Shown: positions 7,988-19,500 of the stretch, piece by piece
Numbering within the stretch: position 1 is the stretch's first letter
Layout of the letters: each line of letters begins with the position of its first letter
Source of the DNA: CAYPCH01 sp964409165
GTDB lineage: Bacteria > Bacillota > Clostridia > Acetivibrionales > Acetivibrionaceae
Length of the DNA stretch: 33,756 nucleotides
Direction: 5' to 3'
Assembly (NCBI GenBank): GCA_964409165.1
Contig: CAYPCH010000029.1
Span: 1-33,756, forward strand
Program-made: the position numbers and the translations under genes
Notes under the pieces: generated by a model
What the model was told of the DNA's origin: nothing
What the model saw: only the letters and a program-made list of their open reading frames with translations
Database searches by the model: none

Positions 7988-10900
7988 ATGAATTTTAAGA
8001 AGTGTGTTGCTTTAACACTGGTGGTTCTGCTTTCTCTTGGTCAGGTATTGACGGCATTTGCACAAATGGGTGTGCAAATTGAAGTGAGATTTGATGACCG
8101 GATCAAGCAATTAACGGTTTCTGGTGAGGTTTATAGTGATACTGAGACTGAACCTGCCGGTAAAAATGTCAGGTTTGAATTAATGGAACAGGATAATCAA
8201 AGTGAACCTCTGATTAATTCCACCCAAGTTCTAGGAAGTACTCCGTCAAAACAGTTAGGCAACCTTTACTATTATGATTTTGGCTTTGACTCGCAGGAAT
8301 TTACACCGGAGCAGGGTAAACGGTATAGTTATAATGTTTATGCCGACAAAAATCTGATAAGAACAGAAATTTTTGGAGGTCAGCAACCAGGTGATCCGGG
8401 AGGACCGATGGAAGAACCAGGTTCGAATATATGGCCGGGATTTGAAAACTACAATATAAAACATTCAATGGGATTGAATGTGAACATTAATTATGAAGGA
8501 TCAAATTCTCTTGAATATATCCAGATGGATGGCGTTACTATTGCGGAAGAAAAATATATTTTGTATGAAACATCTGTGGAAATTTCTCACGATTACTTAA
8601 ATACACTGAATTTAGGTGAGCATACGGTAACATTTAAGTTTACTGACGTAACAAGGACTCTTATACTTATGATAAACGATGAGAATCCTTCAGGGTTTCA
8701 GAGTCTGACCTTTGATTTTGAAAACGATGAGAAATATGTTGAGTTTAAAACCCCAGCAGAATCACAGGAAGTTGCTCAGTTTGGAACTGCAAAAAGAATA
8801 CGTTTTGAAATAAGAGGTATGCTTCCTGACAGCATGTTCTCATCAAATGGTGTTAATTTGAACGATGTAGGAAGCGTATTACTGATAGATGCAGATACGG
8901 GTTTAATAATTCCAACGGGAGAGCTATGGGGTGGGATAAACCAGAAAGATGAGAACGGACATACGGAAAGATTGATAGAACTGAGTCTGGACTTGGCTCA
9001 GGAGCAGGGACTTAATTATGATACTACATACAGGTTGCGGTTTACGGGTGAATTGCTCAATGAAATACTTAAAGGAATAAATAGTTATACATATATTGTT
9101 GAAGGTATGGACAGCCGGAATATAATACTCGAAGTTGAAACGGGTGACGGCAGGATGACCAGAGGAGAGGTTCAACTTAATAATGACGATGTCGACAGTA
9201 CAACTTTAGTGTCCGTCATGGAGCTTGGAGATGAAGGATCACTTGGAGTAAACAACAATTATGTGGCATATGATATAGACTTCACGAAGGGGTTCAATGA
9301 TGTCAAGAAAGTAGTGCTGTTTGCGGAGGGTAACTGGCCATCACAGGAATCAATTGATACTTCCGAGGATATAAGCACATTTGGGCAGATTCAGGGTGTT
9401 ACCACATCCTACAGCATAACCGACAGTCAGGGTTATGCTATCAAGATGGAGTTTAATCTGCCTCTGCCGTCAGGACAGGACTTTACAGAAATAACAACCC
9501 TCCAGTCCTACGGTAGAGTGGCCAACGAGTTTGCAAATGCTGTAAAGGCATACAGCTGGGATCATGAAGAAGAAGGAATAAATTATAGAGACTATAAGGG
9601 GTCGAAATATCTACTTGTATATAACTCCCTTGATGAAGTTATAGGATGGAAAGCTTTAGGTCATAATGTTAATTTCGACAGACTCTATGCTAATCCCCAG
9701 ATGCAATGGGTGTCCAGTGTGGAGGATACTCAAACACATCAATGGGTCTATACACCATATACTCCTGAAGTTGACGTTGGTACAGAATTATCCTTATTTA
9801 CCGGGTTGGACAACTCGAATCCGAATAAACAAATCAAAATAGCAAACTCAGGTACAAGGGATAGATTAATACTTAATGGAACGGTTACCTATGGTGAAAC
9901 CGAACAGACCTTTGATATAATAACTGAATCCAGCTGGGAACCGGGTGATGAGGGAAGCCAGTATGTATTCCTTGATTTCAAGAATATCAATCACGATGAC
10001 TTTGCATGGGAAAATGTAAGGATGATTGAAGGTCAGGCAGGTGAATGGCATAATAGATGGATTCCTGTAAATCCAATTGAAACAAACACCATATCATTGT
10101 CCTACAAGTATGAAGTGAATAATCAGACATTCGAGGGAACTAAAGAATTTATGTGGAAGCTGGATTCTCAGGAACTTGCCAATATGATTATAGGCAATCT
10201 CAATATTGCTGACCACAATAATGCCAGAATTGGTATACCTCCGGAGAAAGCCTCATTGACATTTAGAAAGAATGATACATTCGAGATTGATATAGAAAAA
10301 TTAAAGCTTTATATTTATTACAACGGAGAACTTTTGGATAACTCACCTTCTGCCGAACGTGCATATGTAGAAGGCGAAAGCAAGGTGTGTGCCGTATTGT
10401 CGGCGGTAGACTCGAGAAAAGAAGAGCCTGATGAATTCGGTAATGTGGATACATATATAACATTTGAATATAATGAAGAAAATGGTGATGTGTACACAAT
10501 AGGTGACTTGAGGATAGACAATTACATGCATGAAGGTAATGTTTTGAATGACCTCACGATAGGAGAATGGCAAGCATTAGGGCAGGATAACAGAATACGT
10601 CTGCGCTCAATGCTGGTATATACCGATGGTGATGTAACTGCAAAAAGGGATGCGTCACAAGGCATAGAAGATATTGAAATTGATGCATTAGCACCATCAG
10701 AATTCGATACACGATTTAAAGGTGAAGACACCTCATATACGAATCGTTTCAAGGTGAAAATCCGGTTTCATGAAAATATTGATATGCAAAGTGTATCGGG
10801 AAATGTATGTTTCAGCATTAAGGATATAAATGGTACAATCACTGATACACCAGCAGTTACGCTCGAACCTGTTCATGATCATCACCAACGTGATAGTGAT

Positions 10901-13900
10901 CCTTACCAGGCATTTATAGCAACTTTTGAATGTGACAGGGATGTGCTTGCAAACTCGTGGGAGAGGAAGGTTGTAGTCAATAGCGTATCCGACCTGGTGG
11001 GAAATACAAGCGTAATGCCCATAATTAAAGATTTTCATGTAGATACCCAATTCAGAGTAAACGTATATGACAATAATGGAATTGTTATAACAGACTCGGA
11101 AATTTCCTTAATAAAGACCATACCTTTGCCGGTTATAACAGATAATCCGGATAACAGTTGGGAATCAGAACAACACAGATTCCAGACCAATAATAAAGGT
11201 ATTATGGAAGGCCGGTTAATACCTGGGAAGTACTATGGTTATATGCTGTCACAAAAAGATGACAAGGGCAGATGGATTGAAAGAAATGTTGATTTTGAGT
11301 TTGAGGTGCCGTTTGCCGACGGAGAAATAAATTATTACCTGATGCCTGAAATCAGACTACCAGCAGAAAATGTAAACGGAAGTGTTCAGAGGCATAATGA
11401 AAGGAGCTTTAAGGAGGAAATTGTATTTATAGATAATAAAATATATAACGATTATGTCCTTCCTTTATATGCTGCTATTGAAAAGGCGATAGCTACAGCA
11501 GAACCCATTGCTTTTGAAAGGTGTAACAGGGCGCTTGATATCATAGAGAGATTCTATGCAAAGACTGTTAAAACAGATATGAACGGTAATTTCAGCACCT
11601 ATTTAAAACCCGGGGTTGAATACAGAGTTCTAGGCAAGAGAATAACACGCGGAAAATATATTGAACCGGAAGATGAATATATATTTACATTAACTGATAA
11701 AGGATACGAGTTTTTGGAACCGATAAAGTTTCCGCCGCCTGTATTTACAGGAAAGCTTGTTGATCATCTAGGTAATCCGATGACTTACTGTACAATTGAA
11801 ATGACTGGTCATAATGGATTATTTCTTGCAGAAACAGACGATATCGGTTGTTTTGATGCATACATAAACAAAGCGGGGTCATACAGGATTGTAATGGTAA
11901 AATCAGGCTGGAATGGTGGGGAAACCGGAGAAACCGATAAAACCGGAAGACTATATGTGATAAATGCAAGTTTTGATGTAGATGTATCTGGAGAAGAGCT
12001 CAAAGCCGAAAACTTTAAAGATAGTTATAACAATTCTGTTACTGATTTCAACAATTTGCAGTTGCCTGAGACTAATGTAACCTTCAGAGTAGGTAAAGAC
12101 CGTGACAGTGACGGCAAACTCATCCAGTCAGATAAAAAGCACCATTCCATAAGAATATCAACGGTACAGCAGGACGGAGAGGAACATCAGAGTATTCACG
12201 AAGTTGATATTCCATCGGAAAACGGTAATTATCAATTATATATTCCTGTTGGAACTTATAAGCTTGAAAAGATTAATTCAAACGATATGGGTGTGCCGTC
12301 ATGGTGGAATGCAAACGAGGAAAAATTCGTGGAGATATCAATGAACGGCGAAGATCCGGTAACTATATACGAAACAGTTACTACCAATCCTGAGGACGGA
12401 CATACTTCGGCTCAATTTGAAGGATATAACTTTACAGTATCAGAGGAAGTTTATTCAGCTGAATACGGTGAGCTTATAGAAATTGATCTGAGGGGCTACT
12501 TCGATACTGTAATAACCTTTGTAGATGATGAAGGGAATCCAATGGAGGGCATATATGTATCAATTGAGAATGTAGATGCCGGTGGCATGTATAATGTTGC
12601 GACCGATTCTAAAGGCAGAGTATACTTCTACTTTGGTATTAATGACGATAACGGACAGGAAGTAACAAACAAGTTCCGGGTTCATGGATACAACTATAAC
12701 AGGAAGTGGTATCCTCTAGAGGATGATGGGAAGTATCAGTTCACAGTTTCCTCCGGCTGTACACCGCTTGAAAAAGCAGAAAAAGAGATCATTATTTACA
12801 AACCGAACTTCTATGGAGTACTTTACAACAACAGGATAGAAGACGGTCAGCCCATGGGTACAGACAGTCAACCCGTCGATGTAATAGAGTCTGGATGGCT
12901 TGATATAATCAAGCTTGCGAAATCATCGACCGAGCCTGAAAAGCGGTTTAGTACAGGTACCGACATCGACGGTAACTTTTCTATGGCATTTAACGAAGAA
13001 GGACAATATATTGTGCAAGGCACAGGATTCAACATAATTGAAACAAATGAAGAAGACCAAACTGAAAACAAATTCTATAGCTTCGATATAGGCTTTAGGT
13101 TTGATATTGTCATGACAAAAACAGGAAAATTCATTGCAGTGTATCCACAAGGACATGACCTTGAGGGTGAGGCAATACCAATGGGTATAAACCTTGGAAG
13201 GCCTTCTCCCAACTTCTATGGTTATCTGTTTAAAAAAGATGTTTACGAAGAAGACATTCTGGATATTGAAAAAAGCATTAAATACAAGGGATATGACGGA
13301 ACGGAAACCTGGAAACCTAATCCTGAAGATACAGGGGTGAATATCATACTTGTAGAAGATGGAGTAAATGAAGAAGCATTGCATGTGGAGCGGTGGAAGT
13401 ATGAAAAATCGATAAGGGTACAGGAAGACGGCTCTTTTGAAGGATTCTTGGATATATCAAAGACCTACAAGGTCTGGGGCGTATCCACTCTGACACGCTG
13501 GTACGAATACGGCGGAAAAACTATTATAGATCCAAAATCACAGCAGGAATACATTATAACATTTCCTCAAACGAACTTCTCTGGACAGGCGGCTACATTT
13601 GACAAGACGTTTGCAGAGCTTAGGGCTGAAGGTATTAAATTCCTATGGGGATCAGTCTATCTTGAAAAGGCGGACAAAACAGACCAAGAATGGGTTGAAA
13701 TAGACGAAGATGGTTTCTTTGGGAAGGACCTGGAAGAAGGCGTAGAATATAAGATAAATGATTTTAACTTTGAATTAGGATACCCATCACAGGAAACAGA
13801 ATCTCTTGTTCGGAAAAACTTCAACTTCAGAGTTGGCAAACTTGTAACTCCGGGAAGCTCTGAGGCTATGAATATGAATTTAAGGCCTAACTTCAAAGCT

Positions 13901-16489
13901 ACTATTTACGGATTGAATACTGATATCGGTAATATGTTCAATAACCAGGTTGGTGTGACAATGCGCAGGGTTTTGGATTCCGAAGACCCGAACTTTGAGG
14001 ATTATACCAAACAGCCATATAAATATGAAATCTGGAGCAATGGAATTTATACTCCGGCAGAAAATGATAAACAAAGCGAAGCAGTATTCTACAGTTTTAT
14101 AGAAGAAAGTACAGAACTTAAAAATATAAGATATGCTGTTGTAAGAGTACATGATACTGATATAAATGAAACATTTGTTGTAGCTCCAGACACGAAATAT
14201 ACAGAAAGCGGACAGGGTGAAATTACCGTCACAGAAGGTCGTTACGAACTTATTCTGGATTTTGTGCCTAACGTAATAGGTCGGGTATCGGAAAACGGAA
14301 CAGCGATAAAAGATGCATGGATAAACATACGGGAAATAGTTGAAACAGGTGAACAGAGCGGAGAAGCTGCAAACCAGAGCCATAACCAATTTTTTGGCAC
14401 AAAAACCGATTTAAACGGTGAATTTGCGTTAAAACTTGGCGACGGTATATATCGTATTGATGGCTATAATGGCAAAGGAGAATGGGTTAGTGGTAAATGG
14501 CATCAGGGACAGTGGGTACAGGTGGGATACGAATTCCAGGTGATTGATGGTGAAATGTATGATAAGACTGGGACAACAGAACTTGAAAGTATTCTGCTTG
14601 ATACCAATGTAACAGGTAAGATAATGAGGGCGGATAAAACATCTGAGACTGGATATACACAACTGAAAGAACATGCATGGCTTCAGATATGGCCTGCCGA
14701 TGAAAACGGAATTATCGACTTTAGCGACTGGTCAAGGTCAATGAGGGCTGATACCAATGCAGACGGAATATTTAAGATGACATTGCTTCCGGGGAAGTAT
14801 AAGGTTACGGAAGCAGGAGGAATTAACTTCCACATGAGATTGGAACTACCATTTGAAATAAACAGTCAGGCTGAACTTGTGATGCCAGACCCTCAATACA
14901 TAGAAGACGGATATTTTATTGTCAAGCCGCAAAAGCCTAACCTATTTGGTACGGCATACAGAGACTCACAAAAAACTACTAAATTAATAAATGGAAACTT
15001 TATAGTAAAACCTAAAGCGGCAAAACAGGATGACTGGAGCAATGCGAAATGGATTAAAACAGACTATGAGGGCAATTTCAGTACATTTATCGATGATGGT
15101 GAATGGATAATTACTGAAATGGGAACATGGAATTTCCGGACTAAAGTAACCATACCGCTTAAAGTGGAGGGAGATTTGATAACATCTTTGTTAGGAGGAT
15201 TTGATGTAGATCCTGCACTGGGTGATTCCATATACCCGCCTGAGCCAAATGTTAAAGGCGTTATTATTAGAAAAGACGGGGAGCAGTTAAATGACAAAGG
15301 CTGGATAGTAATCAAGCCTTCCGATGCGGCTGAACATGACTGGTCAAGTGCAATCTGGACGGAATACAGACACTACCCTGATATAGCCGGTACAAACAAG
15401 AACCAGTTCAGGGTAACCCTTGAACCGGGAAGCTACAAAATAGCTGAAGCCGGTGGCGGCGGTGTTTTCTACAAGGCTGATATCAAGTTTACAGTTGGGC
15501 AGGATATGAAGCTTGAACCGGATGGCTTGTTTATCGTACAGGATGGCATAATTAATGTAAATCCTCCAGAACCAAATGTAACAGGAACAGCCTTCATAGA
15601 TTCCGGTAATGAGGAAAGACCTGTAAGAAGAGGCTGGATCAATATAGCAAGGTATGCCGATAATGTACAGGTTTCAATGAATGGACAGCCTATACCGGAA
15701 GAAGAAATTAAAGATCCACATACAGGAGTGTATTGGCACCATACCGCTGGATTTGAAATAAACGATGCAGGTTTATTTGAAGCTAACCTTGATACAAATG
15801 CAACTTACAGGGTAATCTCTGTCGGAGGAGAAGGGGGATGGTATCAGCCAAATTCCGAAATAACTCTGACCGGAGATGAAAAGGTGAATGTTGAAGTAAG
15901 AAAACCGGGACCAAATGTTACAATTACAATCAAAGATATACCGAAAAATATAGAAACTTCTACTGAAGCATGGCTCGATGTGTTTTTCGAAAAAGACGGA
16001 TTCAAACAATTTATACCAACAGTATTTATTGAAAAGACTCAAGAAAATGATTTTGTATTTAAAGCAAGTATGAAGGATGGTAGCTATAAGATTGCTTTCT
16101 TAGGAACGCCGGATGGTAAGAGCATTGAAATTGATACAAACTTAGAAGTTGAAGGTACAACAAACACTGTAGTTAACCTTAAGAACAGCAATAACCATGC
16201 AATAATTGAAGGAACTGTAACAAACAACGGCAATCCTGTGAGTAATAAGGTATGGGTGGCAGTAACCTCAACTAATAACGGTGAAACAATCAAAAAGAAG
16301 ACCCAGACCGATGAAAACGGAAAATTTGTATTGAAACTGCCGCATAACACTGTATGGAACCTTGTAGAAGTGGTAACCGACCAAGAGTATATCGGGGTTT
16401 CAAATGCCGGAGCGAGTGAGATAATCAGCATAGTTGAGCAAAATACGATAAACTGGTCTATAGAAATTAACGAAATAAAAGCCAAATAA
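7988..16489 (+). CDS. Giant secreted surface protein with tandem carboxypeptidase-regulatory-like beta-sandwich repeats
   Basis: 2833 residues. The N-terminus is a clear signal peptide (MNFKKC, a hydrophobic core, then AFA before Q26), so it is exported. Residues about 165-232 resemble an X2-like Ig module (DGVTIAEEKYILY...LNLGEHTVTFKFTD). Around 905-1035 there is a Big-type Ig segment. From about 1250 to the end the protein is a chain of modules of about 95-130 residues. Each opens with P/T-N-V/F-x-G (near 1605, 1741, 1861, 1967, 2094, 2205, 2316, 2419, 2528, 2641). Each carries a D-x-x-G-x-F turn and an L-x-x-G-x-Y-x-V/I strand, the pattern of CarboxypepD_reg/SpaA-like sandwiches. Several repeats share a D-W-S-x-A-x-W motif. 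There is no SLH, dockerin, LPXTG or enzyme domain, so attachment must come from a partner, plausibly the SLH protein encoded next. AAAGGAGGAG before ATG 7988 supports the start. Exact function is unknown; an adhesin or extracellular scaffold is an inference. Confidence 0.85.
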   Translation: MNFKKCVALTLVVLLSLGQVLTAFAQMGVQIEVRFDDRIKQLTVSGEVYSDTETEPAGKNVRFELMEQDNQSEPLINSTQVLGSTPSKQLGNLYYYDFGFDSQEFTPEQGKRYSYNVYADKNLIRTEIFGGQQPGDPGGPMEEPGSNIWPGFENYNIKHSMGLNVNINYEGSNSLEYIQMDGVTIAEEKYILYETSVEISHDYLNTLNLGEHTVTFKFTDVTRTLILMINDENPSGFQSLTFDFENDEKYVEFKTPAESQEVAQFGTAKRIRFEIRGMLPDSMFSSNGVNLNDVGSVLLIDADTGLIIPTGELWGGINQKDENGHTERLIELSLDLAQEQGLNYDTTYRLRFTGELLNEILKGINSYTYIVEGMDSRNIILEVETGDGRMTRGEVQLNNDDVDSTTLVSVMELGDEGSLGVNNNYVAYDIDFTKGFNDVKKVVLFAEGNWPSQESIDTSEDISTFGQIQGVTTSYSITDSQGYAIKMEFNLPLPSGQDFTEITTLQSYGRVANEFANAVKAYSWDHEEEGINYRDYKGSKYLLVYNSLDEVIGWKALGHNVNFDRLYANPQMQWVSSVEDTQTHQWVYTPYTPEVDVGTELSLFTGLDNSNPNKQIKIANSGTRDRLILNGTVTYGETEQTFDIITESSWEPGDEGSQYVFLDFKNINHDDFAWENVRMIEGQAGEWHNRWIPVNPIETNTISLSYKYEVNNQTFEGTKEFMWKLDSQELANMIIGNLNIADHNNARIGIPPEKASLTFRKNDTFEIDIEKLKLYIYYNGELLDNSPSAERAYVEGESKVCAVLSAVDSRKEEPDEFGNVDTYITFEYNEENGDVYTIGDLRIDNYMHEGNVLNDLTIGEWQALGQDNRIRLRSMLVYTDGDVTAKRDASQGIEDIEIDALAPSEFDTRFKGEDTSYTNRFKVKIRFHENIDMQSVSGNVCFSIKDINGTITDTPAVTLEPVHDHHQRDSDPYQAFIATFECDRDVLANSWERKVVVNSVSDLVGNTSVMPIIKDFHVDTQFRVNVYDNNGIVITDSEISLIKTIPLPVITDNPDNSWESEQHRFQTNNKGIMEGRLIPGKYYGYMLSQKDDKGRWIERNVDFEFEVPFADGEINYYLMPEIRLPAENVNGSVQRHNERSFKEEIVFIDNKIYNDYVLPLYAAIEKAIATAEPIAFERCNRALDIIERFYAKTVKTDMNGNFSTYLKPGVEYRVLGKRITRGKYIEPEDEYIFTLTDKGYEFLEPIKFPPPVFTGKLVDHLGNPMTYCTIEMTGHNGLFLAETDDIGCFDAYINKAGSYRIVMVKSGWNGGETGETDKTGRLYVINASFDVDVSGEELKAENFKDSYNNSVTDFNNLQLPETNVTFRVGKDRDSDGKLIQSDKKHHSIRISTVQQDGEEHQSIHEVDIPSENGNYQLYIPVGTYKLEKINSNDMGVPSWWNANEEKFVEISMNGEDPVTIYETVTTNPEDGHTSAQFEGYNFTVSEEVYSAEYGELIEIDLRGYFDTVITFVDDEGNPMEGIYVSIENVDAGGMYNVATDSKGRVYFYFGINDDNGQEVTNKFRVHGYNYNRKWYPLEDDGKYQFTVSSGCTPLEKAEKEIIIYKPNFYGVLYNNRIEDGQPMGTDSQPVDVIESGWLDIIKLAKSSTEPEKRFSTGTDIDGNFSMAFNEEGQYIVQGTGFNIIETNEEDQTENKFYSFDIGFRFDIVMTKTGKFIAVYPQGHDLEGEAIPMGINLGRPSPNFYGYLFKKDVYEEDILDIEKSIKYKGYDGTETWKPNPEDTGVNIILVEDGVNEEALHVERWKYEKSIRVQEDGSFEGFLDISKTYKVWGVSTLTRWYEYGGKTIIDPKSQQEYIITFPQTNFSGQAATFDKTFAELRAEGIKFLWGSVYLEKADKTDQEWVEIDEDGFFGKDLEEGVEYKINDFNFELGYPSQETESLVRKNFNFRVGKLVTPGSSEAMNMNLRPNFKATIYGLNTDIGNMFNNQVGVTMRRVLDSEDPNFEDYTKQPYKYEIWSNGIYTPAENDKQSEAVFYSFIEESTELKNIRYAVVRVHDTDINETFVVAPDTKYTESGQGEITVTEGRYELILDFVPNVIGRVSENGTAIKDAWINIREIVETGEQSGEAANQSHNQFFGTKTDLNGEFALKLGDGIYRIDGYNGKGEWVSGKWHQGQWVQVGYEFQVIDGEMYDKTGTTELESILLDTNVTGKIMRADKTSETGYTQLKEHAWLQIWPADENGIIDFSDWSRSMRADTNADGIFKMTLLPGKYKVTEAGGINFHMRLELPFEINSQAELVMPDPQYIEDGYFIVKPQKPNLFGTAYRDSQKTTKLINGNFIVKPKAAKQDDWSNAKWIKTDYEGNFSTFIDDGEWIITEMGTWNFRTKVTIPLKVEGDLITSLLGGFDVDPALGDSIYPPEPNVKGVIIRKDGEQLNDKGWIVIKPSDAAEHDWSSAIWTEYRHYPDIAGTNKNQFRVTLEPGSYKIAEAGGGGVFYKADIKFTVGQDMKLEPDGLFIVQDGIINVNPPEPNVTGTAFIDSGNEERPVRRGWINIARYADNVQVSMNGQPIPEEEIKDPHTGVYWHHTAGFEINDAGLFEANLDTNATYRVISVGGEGGWYQPNSEITLTGDEKVNVEVRKPGPNVTITIKDIPKNIETSTEAWLDVFFEKDGFKQFIPTVFIEKTQENDFVFKASMKDGSYKIAFLGTPDGKSIEIDTNLEVEGTTNTVVNLKNSNNHAIIEGTVTNNGNPVSNKVWVAVTSTNNGETIKKKTQTDENGKFVLKLPHNTVWNLVEVVTDQEYIGVSNAGASEIISIVEQNTINWSIEINEIKAK

Positions 16490-16520
16490 GGTTTCACGTT
16501 TTAATAAACGGCCTATATAC

Positions 16521-16556
16521 TGCAATACGCTGGCTCTTTAATGCCGGCGTATTGCA
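16521..16556 (+). other. Strong intercistronic hairpin between the two giant genes
   Basis: TGCAATACGCTGGC (16521-16534) pairs with GCCGGCGTATTGCA (16543-16556) around eight bases, with one T-G wobble. No T run follows, so it looks less like an intrinsic terminator than an mRNA-processing or stability element setting the ratio of the two proteins. Confidence 0.5.
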
Positions 16557-16596
16557 GATAGAAGCAGCATAAAATAAACTTTATGGAGGAACGAAA

Positions 16597-19500
16597 ATGA
16601 GCACACAGGTAAATGTTGCAGTAAAGTTTAGAAGGTTTCTGGCATTTGTTTTATGTTTTACTTTAGTTTTCCTCTCAAATGGTTTTATTTTTGAGTCTAA
16701 GGCAAATTCTGCAGCTTCCTTTTCAATAAGCCCGGGTTATAGCAGTTCATCTACCTTATCTTCAAAGCTGATTAGCATCACGGCAAGTACCGAAGCATTT
16801 TCACCGGGATCTGCCTATCCTAGAATTTACAAAGACGGTGTGTTACAGGATGTAACAATAACAAACCTTGAATCAACTTCAACAAAGGTCAGCTTTAAAA
16901 TAGCAACTGCCCTTCAGGATGGACAAACATACACTATAGGAATTGATGGTCCTACCGGATACAAATATCAAAGTGCAGCTTCGCTTGTTGTGGATAAACC
17001 AGTTATAACAGGAACATCGCCGCTTGTATCACTGTTAAAAGGATATGATTCTCAGAAATCAGTAACAATAACAGGGGGATGCACCAACTTTTCATTGGGG
17101 CAAACAACTGTAGAAGTATTAAGCGGTTCTACAGTTGTATCTACAGCTACTGTGACCAGTGTATCAGGGAGTGGGTCCACCCAGCAGCTGGCATTTAACA
17201 TTTCAACAGGGATTACTCCGGGTGATTATGACTTGAGGGTTACCACCGGTAGTGAAGTCATAGTTAAATTAGCAGCATTAAAAGTATTGGGAAGTCAGAC
17301 TATAGTTCTTAGTCAGAGTTCTCTTACTTCTTCCTATTCAAATGGGACAACAATAACTGTAACGGGTACAAATACCCTTTTCGATAGTGATATAACTACT
17401 GTTTCAATTATTGATGATGAGGGAAATGACACCGAAAAGGCCGGAACAAAGGTTGTTAACTCAAAAACCAGTCTTACCTTTCCTATAAGTTCAGGTCTTG
17501 GGGCAGGAACTTATAAAGTTCAGGTTTTGACAACGGGTTCTTGTGAAGAGGCACCGACTTCAACGCTTGTTATATCACAGCCTACAGGAGTATTGAAGAA
17601 GAATGATAAAACAATAACAACACTAGGGGGCAATTATCCGAATTTATCATTAAAAATTGAAGGTAACAGTACAAATTTCCAGTCAGGAAGCACACAACTA
17701 TACGTTTTTGCTGAGGGAAGTGAAACGCCGATAACCGGAAAGATATCCGGGTCACCTTCCATTAGTGGGCAGACAATAACTTTTACCCTTGCAGGAGGAA
17801 ATTCTGCATTAACTCCGGGAAATTATATTTTTAAGGCTGTTACAGGTTCACAAACAGCAGAAATTCCATTTGCAGTTGTTGCTCCTTCCATTTTAAAGGT
17901 TACTTATAATTCAAGTATAGTAGATACGTCAGGGGAAAAACCTGAAGTAGCTTTAGGGTACAAATCCTTTACGATGACTGTAAGCGGTTCAAATACCCAC
18001 TTTTCAAATGATACAGCGGTGACGGTTGAGGATAATTCAGTTTCGGTGACATATACCAGTGAAACCGAAATAAGCTTCAGTATACCTGAAGGTAAAACTA
18101 CAGGGTCATACACTATAGAAATTGATATGGATGGAGACTCGAATACCACTGGTGACATATTGACACAACAGTTTAAGGTTGGCTCTGTGGCAACTATAGA
18201 GGCTATATCACCAAATACAGTGATTAATTCCGGAGACACGGTAACTCTTACTGTTACAGGTAATAATACGCATTTTAACACAGGAGCCCCTTCGGTTGAC
18301 ATAATTGGTACTGACGAGAACATTTCAAACATAAAGGTTATAAATGACACTACATTAACTTTTGATTTGTCTCCCGGTTCAATATCTACCCCTGGAACTT
18401 ATGGGATACAGGTGACAATAAATAATGCAGTAATTGCTGAAACTGCAACAACATCTTCAAATATTCTTACAGTTACAAACTCCGGCTTTTCAAACAATAC
18501 TCCTGTTGTTTATACATCAGGATTGGAGTTTGCACAAATAATTCTTAAAGGAGTGAATCTTGATGTAAGCGAAGAGGCTGAAGTAAGTGTACAGGGCTAT
18601 AGTGTACAGGATATGGATTTCAATACTGAGAATAATACAATAACATTTGATTTACCCGATGAGATTACGAAACAGGGAACGTATACAATAAATATTTCAA
18701 ATGACGGCAGTAATTATTCAACCAGCATAGCTGTTGTTGAAAGCTATATAAACACCTTTAGTCCTGCGTACAAGGTTTACGGATACACAGACCGGGCATT
18801 TAGCATCAGTGGTAATGTTACAGTAGCATTTGAAACGGGAGCATTATCTTCGGTAAAGTTCAAGCAGGGAGCAACCACAAAAGCTACAGTTTCTTCAGAT
18901 GATATTACCCTTAGCAATAATATATTATCTTTTGATATTCCGGCAGGACTTGATGTCGGTATTTACAATATTGAGCTTTCATGGGAATCAGGTAAAAAGA
19001 TTACGGTAACCGGCAGTTTTGAAATAAAACATGAAATAAGTGCTTTAGCACTGACGTATAATAGCGTTGATGCAGGAGCCTCAATAACAACATATATGAA
19101 TAAACCATCATTTTTGCTTAAGGCATTAGGTACCAAAGCTCAGGAGACGGGTACGGTTGACAGAACAGCAAAGGCTGACTGGACTTCCACTGATGAGAAT
19201 GTTGTCACTGTGTCCGAAGGGACAGTTTCTATAGTCGGAGCAGGTACGGCTGCCGTAACAGCTTCATGGGACGACCAGTCAGACACTGTAAATGTTACTG
19301 TTGAGGGTCCTCTAAGTATTGAAATATCTACCGACAGCAGCAGTAATGTAACACTAGGTTCACAAACAGAGCTTATTGCTACAGCAAATTATGCGGATTC
19401 AACCACACAGAATGTTACTTCAAAAGCGGTATGGAGCTCTTCTAATACACAGAATGCACAAGTTGATTCAGAAGGGATTGTTACTGCGGCTGGAGCCGGT

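Noticed and set aside
13880..14389. 169-residue minus-strand ORF
   Set aside because: It is antisense within the giant repeat protein, with Cys/Phe/Tyr-rich composition typical of a shadow frame.
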